Of a stretch of 64,000 nt of DNA, positions 20,131 to 30,000 are shown piece after piece (positions within the stretch are counted from its first letter, which is position 1; each line of letters opens with the position of its first letter). Origin of the DNA: Pomphorhynchus laevis. Its lineage: Eukaryota; Acanthocephala; Palaeacanthocephala; Echinorhynchida; Pomphorhynchidae. Position numbers and translations under genes: made by a program. The stretch spans positions 182,924-246,923 of the forward strand of contig WNNJ02000450.1 of assembly GCA_012934845.2 (NCBI GenBank), read 5' to 3'. The notes under the pieces are model-generated. The model saw only the letters and a list, made by a program, of their open reading frames with translations. It was not told the origin of the DNA and searched no databases.

Positions 20131-20239
20131 AATCTGTTTAATTATCAGTTAATTAATCCAGAGAACAAAAACTTCTAATTTATTGAAACAACGTGTTTCA
20201 ATAAACTCAAATTTTAATTAACTGATAATTAAACAGATT
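20131..20239. repeat. Perfect 26-bp-arm hairpin with nested palindrome
   Basis: AATCTGTTTAATTATCAGTT and following bases at 20131-20156 are repeated in reverse at 20214-20239. Inside lies a second palindrome, TTTATTGAAAC and GTTTCAATAAA, about 5 bp apart. It truncates the 360-bp array on its left. Confidence 0.85.
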
Positions 20240-20290
20240 ATTAATAGCGTCTTGAAATAGACCTCCAGAGGCTGTTAATGAATAATTGTA

Positions 20291-20295
<5 letters not shown>

Positions 20296-20326
<31 letters not shown>
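20296..20326. repeat. (TA)n microsatellite
   Basis: About 15 TA units just before the first 289-bp repeat. Confidence 0.95.
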
Positions 20327-20327
<1 letters not shown>

Positions 20328-20425
20328 GCAGAGCGATACGGCATTATAGTTGTTACTAATAAGTAAACGGGGGAAACGGACATAACTGGGTATTGGAAAC
20401 CATCACAGTCCATCAGTAATCAAAT

Positions 20426-20465
20426 CCCTAGACCGGTTTCTGCTTATTGAGCTTCATCAGTAGGG
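20426..20465 (-). ncRNA. Minimal hammerhead ribozyme, PLE type (copy 1)
   Basis: Minus-strand order is canonical: CCCUA, CUGAUGA, GCU loop AGC, GAAA, ACCGGU, C, then UAGGG. CCCUA/UAGGG form stem I, GCU/AGC stem II, and ACC/GGU a very short stem III; cleavage would follow GUC. Minimal type I hammerheads with CCGG-type stem III are described in Penelope-like elements. The palindromic ACCGGU would also allow dimeric pairing. The core is intact. Confidence 0.85.
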
Positions 20466-20714
20466 TCCAGATTTTAAGAGTGTTCAGAGATCCTCCACCA
20501 CAGTTTAGAAGGGTTCATCACAAGGATGATTATTACAACACGACCTTCAAGTCCACAGGCGATCACAAGTGATTCGGCAGTATATTATAAATATTTTTGC
20601 AGCCTGCCCCCGGATCGCAGTGCGATACGGCATTATAGTTGTTACTAATAAGTAAACGGGGGAAACGGACATAACAAGGTATTGGAAACCATCACAGTCC
20701 ATCAGTAATCAAAT

Positions 20715-20754
20715 CCCTAGACCGGTTTCTGCTTATTGAGCTTCATCAGTAGGG
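20715..20754 (-). ncRNA. Minimal hammerhead ribozyme, PLE type (copy 2)
   Basis: Identical in its core to the copy 289 bp upstream: CUGAUGA, GAAA and GGUC with stem I CCCUA/UAGGG. Two cleavage sites 289 nt apart in one transcript would release a unit-length RNA. Confidence 0.85.
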
Positions 20755-20910
20755 TCCAGATTTTAAGAGTGTTCAGAGATCTTCCACCACAGTTTAGAAG
20801 GGTTCATCACAAGAATGATTATTACAACACGACCTTCAAGTCCACAGGCGATCACAAAAGTGATTCGGCAGTATATTACATAAATATTTTTGCAGCCTAC
20901 CCCCGGATCA

Positions 20911-21850
20911 CTGCCACGATCTAAGAAAACTAAAAGAAATGAGAATGAATTATTTACAGTTTTGGATTATCATACAGCATTACTGGGAATTCAAACCGAT
21001 GTAAACCGGGCTATTAGTTCCTTAGATCTTAATCGAGACATTGAAATTCGTCGTCCTCGCATCGGTTATCGTACAGCGTAAAATTTGCAACGAATTCTAA
21101 ATTCAGCTAAAACAGAGAAAGGCACAAGTGGCAAATGTAACGATAAACGCTGTAAATGTTGTGCTAATATGAACGTCTCAAACAGCTTTAACAGTTCAAT
21201 AACTAGGATGCAATATTCTATTAAAGGAACACACTTGTAAGTCTAGCAATCTTACATACTTGTGCGAATGTATGGAGTGCCAACAACAGTATATCGGCGA
21301 AACATCAGAACATGAGACATCTAGACTTTCGTGGCTGTGGTCCCCTACACAGAAAATGTCGTCTACATAGCGCAACCAAAGACTAGGTTTGTGTAGGCAA
21401 CTCGCTATGTATTGCTCTTCAAATTCAGCTACGTATAGTCCTGCGTACGTGGGACTATACGTGAACATTCGCATGAACAATAGACGTTCTGACATAAAAT
21501 CTAAGCACATCGGCAGGGATGGTGCTGCAAACCACATGATAGAGAATAGCAATCACTCAATGAACGTAACAATTTTAAGAAGCGGCTTTTCATGTGATGC
21601 AAAAAGAAAGAATGCAGAGCAGCGGTGGTTAGCACAATTAATGTGTGATAAAACACTAAATACGTTCCATCGTTGCCGCCTACCGTAGAAATATATAAAA
21701 AGTGCAAGGCATATATGTAGCTATAGTTTAGAAATTTGTACAATCATATTATGAAGAAGGCAGTATCGCCGAAAGCTAAAACTCGGATTTGTACAATTAA
21801 ATAAAGAAAATATTTTTAATCTTTACCTTTTCCGGTTTATTTTACTAACA
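20911..21850 (+). mobile_element. Penelope-like element: GIY-YIG endonuclease part, broken
   Basis: Plus-strand pieces read RRPRIGYRTA, NLQRILNSAK, then KCNDKRCKCCANM, and YLCECMECQQQYIGET (the GIY-YIG strand with YIG). After an inverted RT fragment (21317-21447) it resumes with GLYVNIRMNNRRSDIKSKHI and EQRWLAQLM. This is the linker plus GIY-YIG order of the PLE C-terminus. The 3' part has GAAGAAGGCAGTATCGCCGA, a small hairpin typical of PLE ends. The RT that should precede it is absent; repeats stand in its place. In-frame stops are present, so the copy is dead. Confidence 0.8.
21317..21447 (-). pseudogene. Inverted fragment of PLE reverse transcriptase
   Basis: On the minus strand this reads YVAEFEEQYIASCLHKP and LWLRYVDDIFCV, the catalytic YVDD palm strand of Penelope-like RTs. 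It lies in opposite orientation within the plus-strand GIY-YIG sequence, splitting the YIGET part from its C-terminal half. Its right junction (21440-21468) is palindromic around GTATAGTCC and GGACTATAC. Confidence 0.8.
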
Positions 21851-21978
21851 ATACTTATATATATATAGATTTACAATGAAAACTATATTGATTTATTATG
21901 AAAACTATATATATAGTTTTTCGAGCTTTAAACATTGTTTAAGCGCGTGTTAAGGTGCCTATGGATGTATAATAAAGT

Positions 21979-22020
21979 CACGGTACTGATGAGCTCCGTT
22001 AGAGCAAAACGCGTATACCG
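21979..22020 (+). ncRNA. Hammerhead ribozyme with one core change
   Basis: CGGUA, CUGAUGA, GCUC loop GAGC, AAAA, CGCGU, A and UACCG occur in canonical order. CGGUA/UACCG form stem I, GCUC/GAGC stem II and ACG/CGU stem III; the cleavage triplet would be GUA. The core GAAA is AAAA, so the catalytic G12 is lost and activity should be greatly reduced. It lies 130 bp downstream of the PLE 3' end and is probably part of a related pLTR. Confidence 0.7.
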
Positions 22021-22221
22021 TTGTTGAAGTTTGTCGTCACACATAGGATGACTTGGCATACTTAGCGAATTTGAATATTTCGAGAATAATTCAGTTCTAT
22101 TTCTTAGTCTGATGAGAAAGTATAAAATACTGCCTGGTGTTTATGCCTCCTTGTGAGGAAAACAGTGATTTATTTATGAGTACACCATTGGGTGTCCCAA
22201 AGCATGTGTAACTACAAATTA

Positions 22222-22278
22222 TATTGTATATAGGAATCATATCGTTCAGAAATTTAAAACAGCATACACTATTTATCA
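22222..22278. repeat. Second copy of a block also found at 17728-17787
   Basis: GAATCATATCGTTCAGAAAT and the following AACAGCATA and CTATTTATCA match bases 17728-17787 closely in the same orientation. Both copies flank the PLE/ribozyme cluster, one on each side. Confidence 0.75.
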
Positions 22279-22299
22279 AAGCTTTAAGTTGGTTTTTCT

Positions 22300-23090
22300 C
22301 TCAATCTACTCTATGCTTAGCGGAAAAACTACACCATTCTTTTAAGTCATAAGAATGTGGTAGGAAATCACATTTCTCACTTATACTTCGTAATTGAGTA
22401 CAAATTCATTATTATACTTTAGAAAGGTATATACTTTAGAAAGGTAACAAAGATTGTGAATCTCTTGCGTCTATCAATATCATCGTCTATTATAAACATG
22501 TAACCAGCAACTAAAATAAGTTATGATCCATAAAGCATGAAGTGTTGACCTATTGAAAGAAATGTCAGGGACATTTAACGTCTGGTAAAGATTCGACAGA
22601 AGTATATATTTCAACATCTAAACGTAATTGTGTAATTGGTTGTTATAGTTTGAAATGATGATCCACAACAGGAAAATCATTTCTAGTTTATGAGTATATC
22701 ATGGATTATTTAAAAGATCTTGATTATTTGAAATACTCAAAATTGAAAAATATATTGTTGCAATTAAAATATTTAGCTTGGAAGTTTATTTGAAGTTAAA
22801 TCATTTTACTGGAAAGGTCTTGAAAGTAGATAAATGGTATGATTTCACAGATAGTATATTTGCTCAGAGTTCACAGTGAAATGACAGTATAAACTTCAAT
22901 ATCATAAACAATTTTATCACTGATAGCTTTTTATTCTTGTACTCTCCTGTTCCGTTTTGCTACTGTTTTTAGATTTTACACTTTTTATTGAATGAGCACT
23001 TATACAAATATTGTGTGTATTGATTTAGAGTGAAACTACATAGGAAAGCAAAATAGATTTGAACCAAAATGTCTAAGCATGAATGATTAT
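22300..23090. other. AT-rich stretch without recognised gene
   Basis: No LINE motif, RNA motif or repeat recognised. A short direct repeat ATATACTTTAGAAAGGTA occurs near 22415-22445. Confidence 0.6.
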
Positions 23091-23129
23091 GTTTCACCAT
23101 TACCATGTCATATATGTAATCATCTTCGT

Positions 23130-24615
23130 CACTATCTAAAGTCAATTATTATCTTTCCTCTTCAAACTTATATCCACCTATTCAGTCTGCTTATCGTCAA
23201 AACCATTCCACCAAAGCGACATGTCATAAAGTTCTAAATGATCTGCTACTTGCTCGCGACCGCCGCTATAGTAGAGTTGTCATCTTTTTCGACCATTCAG
23301 TAGCATTTGATATAGTTAACCACTCACTTCTTATATCTTGCCTTCGTCGTTCCCACGGCTTCTCTTGTAACACTGTTGCGTGGTTCGCATCCTACCTCTC
23401 CGAGATCACGTTCTCCGTCCGCTGTTGTTCAACCTTTTATGTCCATTTCATCTTACACGCGGCGTTCCTCAATGATCCGTCCTTGGTCCATTATTTTCTC
23501 TCTTATTGTTGGTGACTTATCACACATAACTTAACCCGTTTGTTTTTACACCATACAATATGCAGATGACATCCTTTTTTATATTATCATTCTCACTCAT
23601 CAAATATTGGTGATCTTGACTTTTCTCCACAGAATGCTTAATCGCAGTTTTCAATTAACTTAATTTAGATGATCATCAACTACGAGGAATCTAGCGTCTT
23701 GTTGTTGACTTCACCTTATCGTGATATTTATTTCTTCCATGTACTTATTTATGGTAAACCTTTCTCTATCGTCGACCATTTAAAATTTCTTAGTTTCTTT
23801 TGACATCAATCTTTCTCTTTTACTCTTTGATCACGAAAAGTTTCGTTATTTCTCTTCTCTTCTTCAAAACCTTCGATGTATTCGTAGAATAGTTAATCTG
23901 CTCACCTGTGGACAACTTATTTCCACACTTCTCTTCTCGCAACTGGACTATTGTCTTAGTTTACTAGTCAACTTACCCAAAACCTTACTAGGCCGTTGTC
24001 AACTCGGTTATTCACACCTCCGTTTGTATCTTATTTCGCCTCCGACGCCTTGATCATATTTCTTGCCATATACTGCTTCTAAATTGGGCTAGCATATCTC
24101 AACGCATCACCATGCTCTTACTATTTCTTGTTTTTCGTTTTTGTCTATCCGACTCACATCCTATCTTAAACTTTCTTCCTACGATGCAGTCCATATATCT
24201 TCTCTAATTCTATGATCCAGTCGTACATGTCTCTTAGCCATTCCTAGATATTGCACTAATTATGGCATCCGCGAATACCATATTTCTGGTCTACTAGCAT
24301 GAAACCGCCCTCCCGTTGACATTCGCTTATCCTCCTCCTTTCACACATTTAAACAGCTATTTTCAGTCCAACTCATCTCCCTAGATAAAGTTTGACCCGA
24401 TCTTTCTTCATTTCACATATGTTCATCTGGCGTATATATCTTGTCCATTCATACCAAAATCCATTGTCGGTAATGCTAACTATAAATCTGACTTATTACA
24501 TTCTTCTACATATTTCTTGCCAATTATACAGTACTATTTTATTTTTCTCTTTTTATTCTTATTTATCGGTTGAGCTGGAAGTGGCCCGTCCACATTTGCC
24601 ACATAAAATGATTTC
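23130..24615 (+). mobile_element. Old, decayed L2-like LINE copy
   Basis: No long ORF remains, but nucleotide strings and short translations follow the L2-like family in order: the FRPFSS and YS-PLTSYIL piece near 23300, RGVPQ and SVLGPLFSL near 23460-23500, a CAATATGCAGATGACAT string (RT YADD region) near 23560, LFRLRRLDHISCHIL near 24040, and the 3' end GTCCACATTTGCCACATAAA near 24590. Many substitutions and frame changes make it the oldest copy of the family here. Confidence 0.7.
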
Positions 24616-26640
24616 TATTCTATCTTGACATATTTGACATGACTGAGCATTTTGCAGATTCTTTTTTAAACTGAGTAAACCTGTCATCCATAATCATCAT
24701 AAGAGTTCGTCTTCATACATTGATCACTTATCACCCAGCTTTTCAAATATTTCTTCCTGTCTAAAACGTTAAGAAAGTATTACGTAAATTGCGCAGTACG
24801 AATCGTCTAGTCTTTATTTTTTTATCTAAATTTCTGCTTAATCATCTAACTTGGTCGTTGAGTTATTATCTAATTTAACATGTGTATTGACCACAATCCA
24901 ATGACTTTGTGCCTTGGATTGACAAATTTTCATTTGAATTAATCAAGATTATTACTATTGAACAGCAAAATAGCCTTCGGCTAAGGCTTTGCAACTAAAT
25001 AATAAAGAATAAATAATAATTATAAGGAATAAAAGTTATGTTAAAAATAAAATATAAAAACATGTTATGTCACGATTGGCACAAATGACAGTTAAATTTT
25101 AATAAAATTTAAATTCTTATAAAATTTTAATTTCAATTATTTAAAAAAATATAATTTAAATCAATTAAATCTAAGTAAATTAAATAGTTACAGAAATGAA
25201 TATTTAAAGACAGTTTCTGCTCTAACACTAGTTCATATTTTTTACTAAAAATGTAAATATCCCAAAATATATTTCCAATTAAAAACATAATATTACAAAG
25301 AGTATACTTGCTCCGTGGTTAAACAGCTGCAAACATATTTAAAGCTATATTATGTAAGGCATAGTATAACTCATCCGCTGCAAGCACATCCAATTTACAA
25401 TTATACAGCTCAGCCATAAACAGATACAAAATTAAATTTAATCGCCCAATATATGATCTTCAATATTCGGAAGAATTCGAATATAGAATTTAGATATACA
25501 AGAATATATTTCAAATTGGATTCGTCGTTAGACTATATGTGAAACGATCATGTGTGTGTTTGTTTAAGTCACGCTTATTTTACCCGAAACACGATCGTCA
25601 CATGTACAGAAATGAATTTTTATTTTTTGAAGTTAACGAATTGATATTTAACTTTATATTTTGTATTGACTATATAGTTTATGAATCTTTTGAGAAAATA
25701 AAAAAGTTTAAGTTAACTTAGAAACAACTTATTTTCTATTGCTTAAATGTTTTCTATCTAATTAACAAATGTAATAAATTGCTTTAATTAAATTTATTTT
25801 ACATTTAAAATTTTAAAATTTTAATTACTACAATTTCATGCCTATTAACTTTTTCTTTAACCTTAAACATTCGTAATTGTAAATTATTTCTAATTAGTAG
25901 TAATTAGAAAAATTTGCAAATTCTTTATTTTTTTATTGTTTTGGTACATTTTCAGATTTAGCAATTAAAAACACAAAGATATATTATTTTTCTCAGAATG
26001 GGGTTACTATTATTAAATAAGGGCGAAAGTTCAACATATTTCATCGTTTATCTCTTTAAAATTATTGTTATTTACTTAAAAACGAAAGAGCTTATGTATG
26101 TAAATAATTTACTTAAACACGGTTGTACATATTGGTTCCTCCGTTTTTAATTTGTAATGATTTTTTGCTACAATTGCAGGAGTGCATATTGCGTTTTTGT
26201 TAAAAGTTTATGTCAAAATTCCAAATACCACAAGTTCTTACTGTAAACGATATCCAGTGTGCTCTAAGCTTTTTCTCTTTTGTTCGTTTTTACAGTAAAA
26301 ACAAACTAGGCTGTGTATGCTCGAATTAAAAAAGCTGTATAAAAATTCCTTGTAGATAAGCTTCATTGTTGTTTTGACTGAGATCATAGTAGTGCAGCAG
26401 CATTTCAGTCCATATTTTATATTGACTTTTTATTCACCAACCGTTTTTTGTTGTTGTATCAGTCGCAGCATTTACATCCGATTAAAGAGGACCTAGTGTT
26501 TTTGTTTCCCATTTTTATCCCTCATTGTATTATGGACAGCATAGTACACATCCCTTTTGTGTACATCTGTAAAAAGCTCTCTTCCATTGTATTTGTCTTA
26601 AAATAGATATGAGACAAAATACTGTATACAGCTAATTTTG
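24616..26640. other. AT-rich upstream region; possible old LINE 3' end
   Basis: Mostly AT-rich with no coding signal. Near 24960-24990 a stem-loop AGCCTTCGGCTAAGGCT precedes AACTAAATAATAAAGAATAA, which resembles a LINE 3' end, but no coding match lies upstream of it. The kinase promoter and 5' UTR probably lie in 26.2-26.65 kb; no clear TATA or Inr could be singled out. Confidence 0.4.
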
Positions 26641-26651
26641 GGTGTATTTAG

Positions 26652-26708
26652 GTAAGTGTTTACGCTGAAGCCCACAGGTTCGTAAATCTATTTTATTCTT
26701 TTTTCCAG
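26652..26708 (+). other. Probable 57-bp intron in the 5' UTR of the kinase gene
   Basis: A good donor (TTTAG then GTAAGT at 26652) and a pyrimidine-rich acceptor (TTCTTTTTTCCAG ending at 26708) lie 110 bp upstream of the start codon. The size matches the other short introns of this gene (36-68 bp). The exon between 26709 and 26817 is non-coding. Confidence 0.5.
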
Positions 26709-26817
26709 TTGTCTAAACGATATAGTTAAATGATAAAACGTCCTTTATAAATTCATTAAAATATGTTTAGATTTACTATTTAATGGATGATATCTTTAAA
26801 AGAAAGTTTGATTGAAA

Positions 26818-27009
26818 ATGGAGATTCTACAGAAATTTAAAGAAATATTTTCAAAATCGAACGTGCCATCCGGCGTTAACAGCAAAAAATATGAAAAATT
26901 TCGAAACAACTTCTTTGCCAAAATTCACAAGTTCAATGAAGGAGATCCAAACGACAAGTGGACAATGGTTTCTGAATTGGGAGGTGGGACTGAGGCTAAA
27001 GTATTTAAG
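26818..27009 (+). CDS. SLK: Kinase exon 1: N-terminus and glycine loop
   Basis: Residues 1-64. The ATG at 26818 is chosen because an in-frame TGA lies at 26809. The segment ends LGGGTEAKVFK: the glycine loop is G55-x-G57-x-x-A60-x-V62, with Ala for the usual third Gly. It ends phase 0 at a GTAAAC donor. Confidence 0.88.
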
Positions 27010-30000
27010 GTAAACTTCTTTAATATTTAAAAAACATTAAATTTGATTAAGGTTAAAAAATTAAAGTTATAGTTAAATATTTTAACAAACATTTAAATTT
27101 TAAAGTTTATTTTATGAATTTTATTATAAAGTGTATCGAATAAACACTTCCTTTCAAATATATGATCAAAATATTCAATTCGGATTTTATTTTGAATAAT
27201 TGTATGAACTGAGTAAACAATCTATAATTCATATTTTGAATTACAGTTATATTTTTAATTACATATTTTAAATAATTAAGCAATACCGCCCTTGTCTTAT
27301 TTTAATTTTGAATTAAAAATATTATAAAGTAATATTAACTATTCGATAGAGACCTGTATTAACTAAAAATGATGCAAAAAGTAATATAAACCTTATATAA
27401 TGATAAACTATTATATAGTTGGGGTATTATTTAGTATGCATTAATATATTAGATATGTATGCAAATAATTTAGAAAATCCGTCCTGAAAGATTGAAATCC
27501 CAAAAACTGATTTCACATAAAATTACTATTTTTTAATCATTATTACTTATATTTCACTATGAGAAAAGCACATTCGTACTGCTGTTTGCTTTTTGATAGG
27601 ATCAAAAGCAGCGTTCAGATTAAAAATAGTCATTAAAATTTCAATAGTAACAATGGCTGCACAATTATATCAACTTAACATTTGGAAACAAATTATAAAT
27701 GACTAGTTTGAGAATTGAAAGTAAGATTTAATTTGAAATAAAATAGTGATTTAAATTAAATTTGCAAAATGTAGGACTAAAAGTACTTCATTCAATCTAA
27801 ATGTCAATAAAGCAGACGAGCCGAGTGATCGCCATCCAACATTAAAAGAACCGAAACGTGAAATGTAGGTATTGGATCAGTAGCTGATGACGTCCACCAA
27901 TACTAAAGTGTAGTGTACTTCTGCTTGCCCTTAGATAGGATTAAAGTAGCGTGCAAGATAAATGCAGAAAAATAGTCATCAAAATTTTAATTGTATCAAA
28001 GACTGCGCAATTAAATCAACTTAAAATTAGGAAACAAACTATAGATAACTAGTTTGAAAATTGCAATTAATTACAATTTTGAATGCTTTGAATATTAAAT
28101 CTAAAACTATAAAGAAGCGAGCGTTTTGAATACTGTAATCAATAAACTGTTAAAATCTAAAACTATAAAATGCGAGCGTTTTGATTACTGTAATCAATGA
28201 ACTGTTATAATCTAAAACTATAAAGAAGCGAATGTTTCGAATACTGTAATCAATGAACTGTTAAAATCTAAAACTATAAAGAATCGAGGTAATCAATGAA
28301 CTGTTATAATCTAAAACTATAAAGAATCGAGGTAATCAATGAACTGTTATAATCTAAAACTATAAAGAATCGAGTGTTTCGAATATTGCAATCAAATATG
28401 ATATTTAATATTATACTTTTATATTATTTTTTTATTTTTATAATTACATTTATATTTTTATTATAACTCATTATAAACGAAGTGTAAATTACATTACAAA
28501 CATATAAAGTGTTTACAATTTTAAATAGTTGATACACTGACCCATTATTGATAAATAATTATTGGAGCTGGATCAAAGGAAAGAAGAAATTATTTTTTAT
28601 TTCGTTAACTTTTGTTAGCATCTTCAGAAAATTACTTCACAATTTTCTGAAGATGCTAACGGAAGCTAGCGAAATATCAAATAAAAAATTCATCCTTCCT
28701 TTGATCCAGCTCTAATAATTCTTTATCAATAATGGATCATTACCAAACATTTAAAATCATTCGACAGTGCGATGAATGGACCAATAAAGAGGTTTTCAAT
28801 TTATCTTTATATTTACGCCAATTCAAAATGTTAATTTTGTCTAACATTTAGAAACTTGCTAAATTAACATTATTGTTAATTTTAAAGATTATCCTATCTC
28901 AAGCAAATAGAATTTACTAACTACTTGCTTGTAAATGGAAACATAATTGCAGCGAGAAACATAACAGAATAATTTTTGTAAAGTTTTAATTGGTAAAATC
29001 ATGTAATTATTCGAGCCGGATCAAAATTGGGAACATTTTATTAGACATTTCGATAACTTCTGAGATAGCATCTTCAGAAAATTACATTTGTAATTAGATT
29101 GTAAATTTCTGAAGATGCTAACAGAGGTGAGTGAAATATCAAAAATAATTTCTTCTTTCCATTGATCCAACTCCAATAATTGTTTACAAATTATTGATTT
29201 TCTTATAATATATTTATATTATTCTATTTACGATTCCAAAGCGAATCGAACAACTGCTTACTAAGCATACATTTTCAAATAAAATGTCTGAATTAACACA
29301 ACATTGATACGAGATGATGCCCATTTTATTGGTAGAAAATCTAAAAATATTATGGAATTTTTCGCACTTAATAATGACGAGAGAGAGTAATGAGCAAAAA
29401 CATGTCCGTTAAAAATCGTTATATACGGATAAACAATATTAGGTGCACCAATAGGAACGCACATTTGGAGAAAGCTATATCAAAGAAAAAATATCTGGTT
29501 AAACCGAAATGATTGAGTGTTTTGGTGATATAGCTTTTGCTAATCCACAAATTGTTCATATAACTCTAATTCGTTCAATACTGTACAAATTGAACAATAC
29601 AATTCAGAGAACAATACAATGTCAAACCGATTGTTAAAGTCCCACATCCAACATTATAGATACACAATTTTTACCATATATTACAGGTATCATACCACAA
29701 AGTTTGAATTTAAGAAAGATTATATTAAAAAATCAGTCCAAGGAAGATTTAAAGATAACCTACTATTTCCTCAGCACTGTGCAATGCATCACAACCTGGA
29801 TCTTCATTATGGATCTCAACCTGGATCTTCATTACGGATCTCAACCTGGATCTTCATTATGAATCACAATCCCTCAATTTTAGATAAAGCATATCGATTA
29901 AGTCTAAATAATTCAGAGATGCTGTTTCAGCACGCTATGGACATATTCCAAGCATATACTACATACATGTAAAAATTGATGACATTTCGATATTGTGCAC

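Larger units (their letters stand above)
20333..20910. repeat. Two 289-bp direct repeats upstream of a PLE endonuclease (pLTR-like)
   Basis: GCGATACGGCATTATAGTTG starts at 20333 and again at 20622; the units are almost identical and abut. The second runs into the GIY-YIG-coding part of a Penelope-like element at about 20911. PLEs are known to carry tandem pseudo-LTRs, often with hammerhead ribozymes. Each unit holds one minus-strand hammerhead. Confidence 0.85.

Noticed and set aside
22108-22140. CTGATGAG near 22111 as another hammerhead
   Set aside because: No GAAA after a stem II and no partner for stem I.
27816-27915. A hammerhead in the 27.8-kb repeat because of GAAAC, CUGAUGA and GUC
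   Set aside because: The three strings do not have matching flanking stems in the right order, and other copies do not conserve CUGAUGA.
29619-29972. 117-codon open frame in intron 1
   Set aside because: AT-rich composition, no motif, and a 25-bp triplicate inside it; likely chance.
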